Assembly (NCBI GenBank): GCA_002049455.2
Contig: KV918806.1
Location: forward strand, 186,001 to 250,000
DNA length: 64,000 bases
From: Porphyra umbilicalis
Taxonomy: Eukaryota > Rhodophyta > Bangiophyceae > Bangiales > Bangiaceae
Direction of reading: 5' to 3'
Below, piece by piece: positions 23,031-32,270 of this stretch; position 1 is the stretch's first letter, and each line of letters begins with the position of its first letter. Made by a program: the position numbers and the translations under genes. The notes beneath the pieces were generated by a model. That model searched no databases. It saw only the letters and a program-made list of their open reading frames with translations, and was not told where the DNA came from.

Positions 23031-23734
23031 AGTACAGGGTACTATACACACCCGCACATTGAAAAATAAGTTGCCTTTTCCAGTGCACGTCGCGGGAGTA
23101 CTTGACCAAAACCGTCCCGGGCGGGCTTTTTTGCTTCCTACGTTGTCCGGCGACGTCCCCAGTTTGTCTTTTGACTATAGAAACAAGCGCACAGGTCCGC
23201 CCGACCATCGTACGAGTTTTCTCGAGGTGGCGACGTCCTCATCGTCCGTACGGTCCGCGGGAGTAGATCGTGGTTAAAAAGGTACGTGAGGGCAGGTGCG
23301 GTGTTTGCGGGGTCGTGAGGGCGGGTTGACGGTGGCGGATGTGGGCACGCTCGCGAAAGTTTTTGGGACTTGCCGAAAAGGTGGCTTCAGAGGCCTGAGA
23401 GAGCGCTTTCCTTTCAAATGTTCGAATGGGGGTTGAGTGGTCGCGGATCGTGGCTGCTCGAGCGGTTGCGGCCGTTCCCGATGCCCGTGGTCGACTGGAT
23501 CGGGGAGGTGGCGGCCCCCGACGGAGCATGGGCGTTGCGGGGTGTAGGGGCTGGAGGAAGAACTGCGTGTCTTTTGTGGGTGCGTTGATGATGGGGAGCC
23601 GGTCGGGGTGTGAGGGTGCTCGGTGGTGGGGGGTGGGGGCGGTGTGGGACGGGACGCGGCGGGGATGGCGACGTGTTGGGCGCTGCGCCGGTGACGCCGC
23701 CACACCCTCTGAGCGAGACGGCGACGGCGGGCGG
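23031..23734 (+). repeat. 704-bp direct repeat, copy 2
   Basis: Second copy of the repeat at 20371-21074. Its left flank (22978-23030) contains CCAGGGTGTTTTCGCGAACG (from 23004), also found at 25464 with a related flank (GTCATTT near CAAGT). Three related sites therefore bound this 5-kb block. Confidence 0.75.
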
Positions 23735-24323
23735 CGGGGGCAAGGCACCGGCGGCGGTGTGGGGGCGCTGTGGTTGTGGTCGACGTGGACCACATGTCAT
23801 CGGTCGTGAAACGCGGAGAGGGGGGAGTGAGGGCGAGTGTGGCCGGGGGCGGCGACGACGGAGACTTGTCGGCCGCCGCGGCGGCGACGCCATACCCGCC
23901 GAGCGAGGCGGCGGCGGCCGGGGCGGCGGGACAAGTGGAGACTACCAGCTCCGCACGTCATCCGCCATGCAAGGCGGCGCTGGAGGTAGGGGGGGGGAGT
24001 GCGGCCAGGGGCGGCGGCGGCGGCGACGTGTCGGCCGCCGCGCTGCTGACGCCTTCACCCGCCGAGCGAGGCGGCGGCGGCCGAGGCGGCGAGACGACCA
24101 GCTTGTGGTGGGCCATGCCGCCCGTCCATTCTTTTCGCGGCCGCCCAGCCGCGCGACTTGTACCACGCGCGGTACACCCGCGTGTGGTGGGTGGGGGCGG
24201 CGGCCACCGCCCCTGCAGGCGTTGCCGCCGCACCTGCCGCCGACGCGGCGGTGGGTGGTGGACGACCACGCGTGGGACGCGCGCCCGCATGCAGGGGCGA
24301 CCAGCGGCCGCGGCGGTGGCAGC

Positions 24324-24355
<32 letters not shown>

Positions 24356-24366
24356 CGGCGGCGGCG

Positions 24367-24404
<38 letters not shown>

Positions 24405-26115
24405 TGTGGCCCCCGCAGTGGCGGCGCGTGGGCGTCGTCCGTCTGCCGCCACGCGCAGCTGCCGCAGTCGGATGCGCGACCGCCGCTGCCGTAAGGGCTA
24501 CTCGGCCACCCCCGCGGCGGCAGCGGCGTCGCTGCCGCCGCCGCCCGTCGCGTGGCGGCCGTCGGAGCGGTCACGCAGGATCGCCGCGGCGGCGCCCAGC
24601 CGGCGGGCGTCCCCTCCACCGCCCGCCGTGGGGCACCTTTGGATCATGCACGGCAGCGGCGGCGCTGGCTTTGGCCTTCCCCCTCAATGGCGTGGGGTCC
24701 CGCCGGGATTGGGGCACGTCCGACCCTGCCCCTCGCCGCTGCTGGTCCTCGCCCCCACCAGCGGGTGCCCCCCGTTGACGCTGCGCGTTTGCGCGCGTGG
24801 GGGTGGCCTGTGGCGGCCGCCCCGATGGTCGCCGGTGCCGCAGCGTCGGCTCCCTCCGCCGCCCCTCGTGGCAGCAGCGGCGGGTACGCGGCGGCCGGCC
24901 CGTCAGCCGATGGGGCAGGGGCCCCGGTCGGGCGCACCCCGAGCCGCCCCCCAAACCGAGGCGCGCAGCGTGTGAGCGCCGGCGCCGCGGTAGCGGCGCG
25001 TCGCCGCCGCCGCGCACGCGCGGACGCGCCGCCGACGGCGGCTCAGTCGGGGCGCGGCGGCGCGGCGGGCGTCGGCGCCGAGCGCCACGTCGCTGCGGGG
25101 GATGCGAGGCTTACTGCTTGCACCACGTGAGTGGGAACGAGTGAAGACGGGATGGGGGGGGAGTCGACACCCGCCGCGGTCGCCCCGCTGGTCCGCCGTC
25201 CCACGAACGTGGTCACCGCGGCGGAAATGGCGTCAGGGTGATTGTACGGGGCTCCCATGGTGGCCGCCCTTTGGTGTGGGTGAGAATGGGGTGAAAAAAA
25301 TACATGGAGGCTCTGTTGGCGTGGCGAGACAGTGGCGAGGTGTAAATAGGTAGCCTTGTGTCTGAGCGGCGTTGCCCACTTGTCAGAGCACATCCTCAAG
25401 AGATGCTCGTGACTCTCTGGTCTATCTTTCGTCGTGTGAAAATGGTTTTGTCATTTCGCAAGTCCAGGGTGTTTTCGCGAACGCGCTTTCAGTAACGAGA
25501 ACGCACTGTACATATTTTTTCTGTGTGAGCACAGCTTTGGAACCTGCTGTGGGGGGCGGCGGATTCGTACCGCCGCCACCGCCGCCGCGTCGGCCGCGTC
25601 GCCCGCCCCGCCCCGCGCCCCGCGCCCGCCGCCGCCCGACGCGTCGGCGGTGGCGGCAGCCCGACGGCGCGCGCCACACCGTGCGGTGCCTGTGCACGCA
25701 CCGTCGCCGCCGTTGCCGCGCGTCGGCCGGGGGTGGGCGGTCATGGCGGCTGGCGGCGGCGGACGCGGCGGCGGCGGCTGGCTCGATGGCCATGGCCGCG
25801 GCGGCACCCCCGCGTTTATGCCCGTGTGGCACCCACGGGTGACCGCCGTGGGCGGGCGCCCCGCCTTGGCGCGCGCCCGCGGTCTCGGCGGTGTGGGCCG
25901 AGGCGCCGTGCCAGCGTCGGCGGTGCTGTCGCCCGTTTCGCCGCCAATCCCCCCGCCCCCCCCCCGCGCCCCCCCGCCGTCGCCGTCGCCCGCGCCCGTC
26001 ACGCCGTGGTTGCCCGGCTTGGCGTCCGAGCCGCCGCCGCCCCGGCGGGTGACCTCTCCCCCCCCCCCCCTCCCGTGTCGGAGCGGGTGCCCCCCCCCTC
26101 CCCCCCCTCCCCCCC
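23735..26115. other. GC-extreme spacer upstream of the DNA polymerase
   Basis: No gene recognised. It contains CGG-triplet tracts (24305-24410), the second CCAGGGTGTTTTCGCGAACG site (25464-25483) and dense C-runs from about 25955 to 26115. Any 5' exon or organelle-targeting peptide of the polymerase would have to lie here. I could not identify one. Confidence 0.45.
24305..24410. repeat. Interrupted (CGG)n triplet tract
   Basis: About 100 bases of CGG units with occasional GTG, CAG and GAC interruptions. Such tracts form hairpins and quadruplexes and are length-unstable in other eukaryotes. Confidence 0.85.
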
Positions 26116-26565
26116 GTCGCCGTCCTTGACGCCAACAGCCTGGTCGACCACCTGCTCGTGCACTCGGCGGCCAACCGGCGGTCGACGGCGGACCTCCTCA
26201 ACGCGTGGCACGCCCTCCTCACCGCCCTCCAGTCGCCGACGGGGCCGCTCGCCGCCGCCGCCGACGCGGACGGCGGGTGTGCCGCGTCGGCGGGCGCCGC
26301 GGGCGGCCTCGTGCCGGCCGTCGCCGTGACGGTCGTTGTGGGGGCCGTGGCCGACGCGGCGCTCGCCGCCGAAGTGGCGGGCGTCGCGCGCAAGGTGCGC
26401 GGCGTGACCGTCCTTGCGTCGGACGCGCCGGGGGCGCTGGCGGCAACGGTCGCGGCGCTCGCCGCGCCGCGGCAGGCGCGGCTGATGCGCCAGCGCGCGG
26501 AGCGAGTGAGTGGGGAGGGGGGCGGGGGGGGGCGGGGGAGGGGGGTGCCCCCGCCCCCGCCGACC

Positions 26566-26621
<56 letters not shown>

Positions 26622-27090
26622 GCCGCCGCCGCCACCACGGGCGGGATGGCGCCACACGCCGTCGGCAGCGGCGCCGCCGCCACCGGCGCGCCCCCCCCCC
26701 CCCCCCTGTCGGCATTGTCACGGTCGTTTCGGCAGACCCGCGGGCGTTGCAGCTGCCCACCCCCCAAGCCGTGGAGCTCCTCACCCCCGTGCGCCGGCGC
26801 TACACGCGGCTAACGGCGGCGGATGTGGCGGCCGCCCACGGGGGCGTGTGTGGGCGGGCGCTCGCGGACTTGTGGGCGCTCGCGGGGCACCGCCGGTTGG
26901 GCGTCGCGGGGCTCCCGCACGTTGGCGTCGGCCGCGCGGCGGCGCTGCTGGCCGAGGTGGGGGGGTCGAGGCGCTGCTCGCGAGGCTGGGGGGGGGGGGG
27001 GGGGGGGTGCGGGGCGCCTCCCCGGGGCTGTTGGCCAAGGTGGTGGCGGGAGGGGGGGAGCTCCTCCGCGCAAAGGAGGCGCTGCTGCTG
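26116..27090 (+). pseudogene. Degenerate extra 5'-nuclease (FEN-like) domain before the DNA polymerase
   Basis: Three successive frames give pieces that follow a Pol I 5'-nuclease domain. First VAVLDANSLVDHLL with ADLLNAWHALLTAL (from 26116). Then, after a consensus donor (CGA/GTGAGTGG, GT at 26506) and a CCG tract, VTVVSADPRALQLPTP and RALADLWALAGHRRLGVAGL followed by a helix-hairpin-helix-like VGRAAALLAEVGG (about 26710-26960). Then VEALLARL and LLRAKEALLL. Metal-binding acids of the active domain are missing: SADPRALQL stands where active copies have S-x-D-K-D, and AGHRRLGVAGL where they have MGDxxDxxPGV. The later frame changes fall in G-runs (near 26958, 26990-27007 and 27091), so they may be assembly length errors. 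The protein may really be a tandem FEN(dead)-FEN-exo-pol. Confidence 0.6.
26550..26625. repeat. (CCG)n triplet tract
   Basis: A nearly pure CCG run of roughly 18-20 units. It lies between two pieces of the degenerate nuclease domain, probably inside an intron that begins at the consensus donor at 26506. Confidence 0.85.
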
Positions 27091-30000
27091 GGGGGGGGGG
27101 GGGGGCACTGGCGGCGGCGGCGGCGACGGCAGCGGCGGTGGAGGTGGCAGACGCCCCCGCCGCGTCGGTGGTTGCCCGACAGGCGTCGGCAGAGTCGACC
27201 GGGGCGGCCGCGCCAGTGCCCGCGGCGCCAATGGTGGTGGCGGGGGGGGGGGAGGGGGGGGCGCCCCGCCGCGCGGGCGGGCTGCCCCGCCGACCCGTGC
27301 CGCCCGAGGCGGCGGCGACGGCGGTGGTAACGACAGCGTCAAGTGCGGTGACAACGTCGACGCTCACTGACGGTACCAACGGCGTCGTTGACGGCACTCG
27401 CAGCACGCTGGTCGATGCCGTGACGGTGCCGTCGGGTGCGGCCGGCACCGCTGCCGGCACGGCCAATGGCAACGGTGACCCGACCTTGCCAGAGTCGACC
27501 GATGGCGGGGAGCCGCCGCCCTTTAACGGGGAGGAGCTGTACATCATTGACGCCCTCAACCTGCTCTACCGCGCCTACCACGCGCTCAACGCGGTTTCGC
27601 CCGGCGGTGGCGCCGGTGGCGCGCTCGGCGCCGGCGACACGGGCTTGGATGGCGGCAGCGGCGGCGGCGGCGGCGGGCGGGATGGGGCGGCGGCGCCGCC
27701 CGACGGGCGCGTCGTCAACCTCTTCATCACCATGCTCATGACGCTCCTGGAGCGACACGCGACGCACCACCGGGTGGTGATTGTCTTTGACGCGACGCAC
27801 CGCGGGGCCGTCGTCGACTTTCGGCGGGCGCTCGACCCCGCGTACAAGGCGCACCGGGCGGCCATGCCGCCCGGCCTGCGCGCGGGCATCCCCTATGCCA
27901 AGCGGCTGGTGCACGCGCTCGGCCTGCCGCTGGTGGAGGTGCCGTCCTTTGAAGCCGACGACGTGGTCGCGACGCTCGCGGGCCTCGCGCGGCGCCACGG
28001 CGCCCGCTCGGTCGTGGTGTCGATGGACAAGGACTTTTTGCAGCTGCTCGAGGCCGACGACTGGGTGCGGCTGTTGCGGCCCAACCGGGCGGCCCAGGGC
28101 GGCCGCTACTCCTTTGTCACCGCCGCCGACTTTGCGGTGGCGCACGCGGGGCTCGCGCCCCGCCAATTCGTCGACGTCCTCGCGCTGATGGGCGACGCCG
28201 CCGACGGGGTGCCGGGCGTCAAGGGGATTGGCGCCAAAATTGCGCCGCGGCTCATTGCCGAGTATGGGGGGGTCGAGCCGCTCCTCGCCGCCGCGACGGC
28301 GGTCGTGGCGGGCACCCCGCCGGCGGCAACGACACGGCGGTCGGGCGCGGCGGCGGCGGCGGGTGCGGCGGGGGGTGGCGCGAAGCCGGCATTGACGGTG
28401 CGGCTCGCCAAGCTCCTCGACGCAAGCGCGGCGCGCCTGCGCCTCAGCCGCCGCCTCGTGGAAATCAAGCGCGACGTCGCGCTCGAGGGCGTCGGGTGGG
28501 CGGCGCTCGCGCGCGCGCGTGTGCGCCCCGACGCGGTGCGCTCCGTGCTGTCGTCGCTCGGCTTGTCGCACAAGTTTAGTGGGCGCTTTCAAAAGCTCGA
28601 CGACGCCCTCGCCGCCGCCCACGCGCCGGTCGTTGACGTGGCGTCGGCGTCGGCGGTGGTAGAGGTGGCGGCCGCGCCGGGCGCAGGGGAGCGCGTCGCG
28701 TACCTGTCGCCCATTTCGGCCGACGACGTGCGCGGGCCGCCGGGCGGTCCGGGGCTGGGTGTGGGGACAGAGGAGGCGGCGGTTCAGGCGGGGCACGACG
28801 ACCGGCTGGCGGCGATGGAGGATCCCGGCGCGTCACCGACGGCGGCGGCACTGCCGGCGGCACCCGCCGCAGCGGCCGACGACACCCCAACCGAGTACAC
28901 GGTCCTGTCTGACACGCGCGCGCTAGCGCTCCACCTGGCGCTCCACGTGCAGGAGCGGGTCGGCCTCGCCTTTGCCTACGCGCCCGGTGGCCCCACCGAC
29001 GGGCGCCCCGGCACGGTCGTGGGGATGGCCATCTCGGTCGCCCCCGGCCGCGCCGTCTACGTGCCGCTGCCCGACCCGACCGCGACCGACGGGACACCGT
29101 CGCTGGCGCCCGGCGGCATCCTCGCCGCCCTCCTCACCGACACGTCGGTTGGCAAAGTCGGCTGGTTCCTCGCCGACGCCCACAAGGCGCTCGCGGCGGT
29201 CGGCGTGCGGCTGCGCGGGCGCCTCTTTGACGTCCGCCTCGGCCACAGCGTGTTGCACGCCGGCAGCGGCGCTCGCGACGGGGACGTGCTGCGGGAGACC
29301 CTCGGGTTGGACGATGACGCGGCAGCGGCGCGGGTTGGGTGGCCCGACGGCTCCTTGGGGGTGCTTGCCCCGCCGACCGCCGCGGCCGCCGCGCACGCGC
29401 AAGCGGATTACGGGCTGCGGGTGGCCGTCCGCCTGCGCGCGGCGCTCGCGGCGACGGGGTTGGAGCGGGTGGCGACCGACGTGGAGATGCCCCTCCTGCA
29501 GCCGCTCGCCGACATGGAGGCGGCGGGCATTGCCGTCGACGGGCGGGTGCTGGCCGACTTGCGCGTCGACGTGGACGCGGAGCTCGCGTCCATCTCGGGG
29601 GAGATTGAGCGCACGTGCGCGGCGGCGGGGCCCGAGGCCGCCGCGCTCGTCGCGGCGGGCGTCAATGTCGGCTCCTCGGCGCAGCTGGCGGCGCTGCTGA
29701 CGGCGCTCGGCGCGGGGCTGCGGCGCACGACGGCGCGCAACGCCGTGTCCGTGTCGGCGGCGGTGTTGGCCAAACTCTCCGCGTCGCCGACCAAGGAGGC
29801 GCTCGCCGCCGCCGCCGCCGCCGACGGGTACACACTCGGCGATGGCGGTGACGGCGCCGCTGCGCCGCCCGCCGACGGCGTGGTGCGGCGCCGCCGCCGG
29901 CGGTCGGGCGCGCCGCCAGCGTCGCGGCGGGCGGCGTGGGAAAAGGCGCCCACCGCCGCCGCCGCGGTCGTGGCGCGCCTCGCCGGCGCGTACCGCTCCC

Positions 30001-30902
30001 TCGCGCGCCTCCGCGTGGCCTATACCGACTCCCTCGCCGCCCTCATCGACCCCGCCACTGGCCGCATCCACACGACGTACGTGCAAAACGGGTCGGCGAC
30101 GGGGCGCACGGCGACGGTGCGGCCAAATTTGCAGTCGCTGCCGACGCGCTCGCCGCTCGGCCGGCGGGTGCGGGCGGCGGTCGTGGCGCCGCCCGGCACG
30201 GTGCTCCTCGCCGCCGACTACGCGCAGATTGAGTTGCGGATCCTCGCCGCCCTCAGCGGCGACGCGGCGCTCATTGCCGCGCTCGGCGCCGGAGAGGACG
30301 TGCACCGGTCGCTCGCGGCGGCCATCTTTGACACCCCCCCCGCGGACGTGACGGCGGAGCAGCGCTCCCGCGCCAAGCTCGTCAGCTACGGCGTGCCGTA
30401 CGGGGTGTCGGCGGCGCAGCTCGGCGCCAAGCTCGGGGTGTCCCTCCCCCGCGCGCGGGCCCTCATCGCCGCCTTCCACGCCCGCTTCCCCCGCGTGCGC
30501 GCCTACACGACGGAGCTCGTCGCCCGCGCCCGCGCCGCCGGCTACACGCAGACGCTCCTCGGGCGGCGGCGGCCGCTACCGGCGCTCGCCGCCGCCAATG
30601 GCGGGGAGCGAGCCGCGGCGGAGCGGGCGGCGGTCAACGCGCCGATTCAGGGCACGCAGGCGGATTTGTTAAAGGTCGCCCTCGCCCGCGTCGACCGGCG
30701 GCTGCGGGCGGGACGGCTGGCGAGCCGCCTCGTCCTCCAAGTGCACGATGAGGTGCTGGTGGAGGTGGCGGCGGGGGAGGAGCCCGCCGTGCGCGCGGTG
30801 GTGCGGCAAGAGATGGAGGCGGCGGTGGCGCTGCCAAACGGGGTCGCCATCCGCGTGGATATCGGGGTGGGGGGGAGCTGGCGGGACGCTGCGCCGCATT
30901 AG
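26823..30902 (+). CDS. Bacterial-type DNA polymerase I (family A) with 5'-nuclease domain
   Basis: DNA-dependent DNA polymerase for replication or repair, probably in an organelle (location inferred from family, not from a visible targeting peptide). The frame is 1359 codons; the first roughly 235 residues are low complexity and the true start is unclear. 5'-nuclease domain about residues 239-500: IIDALNLLYRAYHAL, VIVFDA, FEADD, SMDKDFLQL, LMGDAADGVPGVKGIG, all metal ligands kept. 3'-5' exonuclease-like region about 690-840: Exo I reads GLAFAYA and Exo II reads WFLADAHKAL, so catalytic acids are absent and proofreading is not expected. Polymerase domain about 880-1356: motif A DYAQIELR (Asp1132), O-helix RSRAKLVSYGVPYG with Tyr1189 where E. 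coli has Phe762, and motif C LQVHDEVL (His1308-Asp-Glu). Intact to its TAG. The window's only clear host-type gene. Confidence 0.9.
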   Translation: MWRPPTGACVGGRSRTCGRSRGTAGWASRGSRTLASAARRRCWPRWGGRGAAREAGGGGGGGAGRLPGAVGQGGGGRGGAPPRKGGAAAGGGGGALAAAAATAAAVEVADAPAASVVARQASAESTGAAAPVPAAPMVVAGGGEGGAPRRAGGLPRRPVPPEAAATAVVTTASSAVTTSTLTDGTNGVVDGTRSTLVDAVTVPSGAAGTAAGTANGNGDPTLPESTDGGEPPPFNGEELYIIDALNLLYRAYHALNAVSPGGGAGGALGAGDTGLDGGSGGGGGGRDGAAAPPDGRVVNLFITMLMTLLERHATHHRVVIVFDATHRGAVVDFRRALDPAYKAHRAAMPPGLRAGIPYAKRLVHALGLPLVEVPSFEADDVVATLAGLARRHGARSVVVSMDKDFLQLLEADDWVRLLRPNRAAQGGRYSFVTAADFAVAHAGLAPRQFVDVLALMGDAADGVPGVKGIGAKIAPRLIAEYGGVEPLLAAATAVVAGTPPAATTRRSGAAAAAGAAGGGAKPALTVRLAKLLDASAARLRLSRRLVEIKRDVALEGVGWAALARARVRPDAVRSVLSSLGLSHKFSGRFQKLDDALAAAHAPVVDVASASAVVEVAAAPGAGERVAYLSPISADDVRGPPGGPGLGVGTEEAAVQAGHDDRLAAMEDPGASPTAAALPAAPAAAADDTPTEYTVLSDTRALALHLALHVQERVGLAFAYAPGGPTDGRPGTVVGMAISVAPGRAVYVPLPDPTATDGTPSLAPGGILAALLTDTSVGKVGWFLADAHKALAAVGVRLRGRLFDVRLGHSVLHAGSGARDGDVLRETLGLDDDAAAARVGWPDGSLGVLAPPTAAAAAHAQADYGLRVAVRLRAALAATGLERVATDVEMPLLQPLADMEAAGIAVDGRVLADLRVDVDAELASISGEIERTCAAAGPEAAALVAAGVNVGSSAQLAALLTALGAGLRRTTARNAVSVSAAVLAKLSASPTKEALAAAAAADGYTLGDGGDGAAAPPADGVVRRRRRRSGAPPASRRAAWEKAPTAAAAVVARLAGAYRSLARLRVAYTDSLAALIDPATGRIHTTYVQNGSATGRTATVRPNLQSLPTRSPLGRRVRAAVVAPPGTVLLAADYAQIELRILAALSGDAALIAALGAGEDVHRSLAAAIFDTPPADVTAEQRSRAKLVSYGVPYGVSAAQLGAKLGVSLPRARALIAAFHARFPRVRAYTTELVARARAAGYTQTLLGRRRPLPALAAANGGERAAAERAAVNAPIQGTQADLLKVALARVDRRLRAGRLASRLVLQVHDEVLVEVAAGEEPAVRAVVRQEMEAAVALPNGVAIRVDIGVGGSWRDAAPH

Positions 30903-30948
30903 AGCGGGAGCGGGGGGGGAGGGGGGGGGGGGGAGGGGGGGAAGAGCC
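30903..30948 (+). repeat. G-run cluster after the polymerase stop
   Basis: Several runs of 7-13 G separated by single A or C directly after the stop codon. Strong G-quadruplex potential on the coding strand. It may affect 3'-end formation, or simply be a mutational product. Confidence 0.7.
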
Positions 30949-31051
30949 GCCGTATCTATGACACTAAACGCCGCATCCGTCGAGCGCGGGTGGGCGCGCC
31001 TCGTACGCTGTGGCCCAGTGTCCTCTTTCGTTGGCGTGTGTCTGAACCATA

Positions 31052-31916
31052 CAGCCGTTCTCCCAAAATATCCCTCACTGCGATTGTCCCAAAAGTGTTC
31101 CAAATCGGCCTCTGCAGCGCAGTGGGGCTTAGACCGTGTACCTTACGGATCTGCTGATTCCGTGTTGCAGGCTGTTGCAGGATCTCCACAGTCTGCCAAA
31201 TGGCTGCAGGTCGGGCCATTTTGTGCTGGCAGCCTGCTGGCTCAACAGATATCTGGCAGATCGGCACGCATGTTTTCTGCTCTTTCGCTGCTTGTCTGCA
31301 ACATCCAAATGCTGAGACGATGCTCAGTTCGTGCTGTTCTTCTGCTGTACGCTAGTATAACTCCTAGCAGGCGCGGAGTTATCTCGCTTCCACCAATAGG
31401 AAGCTGTTATCGTCATTCTGCAGCAGACTTGATGCTGAAGACATGCGCTGCAAGTGCAGCCCAGTTGCAGGTTTCCACAGACCCGGCACAGAAAATGTGC
31501 GCTGCAACAGGGGTCCGGCAGCGACCTGCAACATTTTACCAGCAGATTTCCTGCAGGTCAAAAACAATAAAGGCTTATCGTGGGCAGAAAAAAACGGGGG
31601 ATCACGCTGGAACTTTTTGGCACAAGATCCTCGCACCGTCACGGTGCTTTCCATGAAAGAAAAGCACCGGTCCTCCGTTTTTTTTGCATAAATGCACGAC
31701 AATGAGCTGCTCCGCAGATCTCTGCTGCAGGAAATCATGCTGCTCGTGGCTCACGCGGCCACTTTTCCAGACCTGCAAGCAGTCTGCAACACTCCATTGC
31801 AGAGGATTCGCAGATCTGTAAGGTACACGGTCTAAGCCCCACTGCGCAGGGTCGTAGAGGCCGATTTGGAACTCTTTTGCATCAGTTGGAGTGCGGGATT
31901 TTTGGGAGAACGGCTG
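31052..31916. mobile_element. MITE-like element with about 110-bp inverted ends and TA duplication
   Basis: The left end CAGCCGTTCTCCCAAAA is the inverse of the right end TTTTTGGGAGAACGGCTG. The match continues inward for roughly 110 bases on each side with substitutions and small indels (for example TTCCAAATCGGCCTCT, CAGTGGGGCTTAGACCGTG). Directly outside both ends is TA (31050-31051 and 31917-31918), as left by Tc1/mariner-type transposases. The interior is rich in CTGCAG-like words and has no transposase. A non-autonomous element moved by a transposase encoded elsewhere is the likely reading. Confidence 0.8.
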
Positions 31917-32106
31917 TAGGATAGCGCACAGATTGCATGGCCGCACCGCCACTGGCGCGGCACCCCCCGAGCTGCGCCCCCGGCATGGCACTCCCCCTTG
32001 GTCCCCACCCCCGGCAGGAGTACCGGTAATGCAAGGGTTGGATTGTGGATTAGTAGGGTTGGATCGTGTAGTTGGGGTTGGATCGTGTATTAGGTACCAC
32101 TAATGG

Positions 32107-32167
32107 TGTGCTAAGAGAGCGTGTGGCAAAAAAGCCGCGGGTTCGAACCCCGGATCGCCCGCAAAGA
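32107..32167 (+). other. tRNA-like remnant (B-box)
   Basis: GCGGGTTCGAACCCCGG forms a T-arm-like hairpin with a TTCGAAC loop, preceded by a weak A-box-like GTGTGCTAAGAGAGCG. The spacing between the two boxes is about ten bases too short and the 3' acceptor strand has no partner upstream. It is not a functional tRNA as written; a truncated tRNA or SINE-like piece is more likely. Confidence 0.35.
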
Positions 32168-32174
32168 AGCCAGG

Positions 32175-32215
32175 CGCTATCAGGGCGTGCGGCTATCAGG
32201 GCGTGCGGCTACAGG
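32175..32215 (+). repeat. TATCAGGGCGTGCGGCT repeats (also near 32997-33030)
   Basis: Two adjacent copies here and two more about 0.8 kb downstream, in the same orientation. They link the two flanks of the 32.4-33.0 kb stretch. Confidence 0.7.
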
Positions 32216-32234
32216 GCCGCCCCGCAGTTCGTCG

Positions 32235-32270
32235 CACTCGAAGATTGTCCCGGAGGACAATCTTCGAGTG
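32235..32270. repeat. Perfect 16-bp stem hairpin
   Basis: CACTCGAAGATTGTCC, loop CGGA, then its exact reverse complement. There is no mismatch in 16 pairs, and no T-run follows. Function unknown. Confidence 0.9.

Noticed and set aside
20371-23734. Annotating the 704-bp pair as LTRs
   Set aside because: No TG...CA ends, no primer-binding site and no gag-pol between them.
23770-24975. 401-codon plus-strand open frame
   Set aside because: Crosses CGG tracts. Composition follows base bias, and overlapping frames are equally open.
28923-30479. 518-codon minus-strand open frame
   Set aside because: Antisense shadow of the DNA polymerase coding sequence.
32107-32167. Functional tRNA gene
   Set aside because: Good T-arm, but the spacing is too short and there is no acceptor-stem partner. 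Kept only as a tRNA-like remnant.
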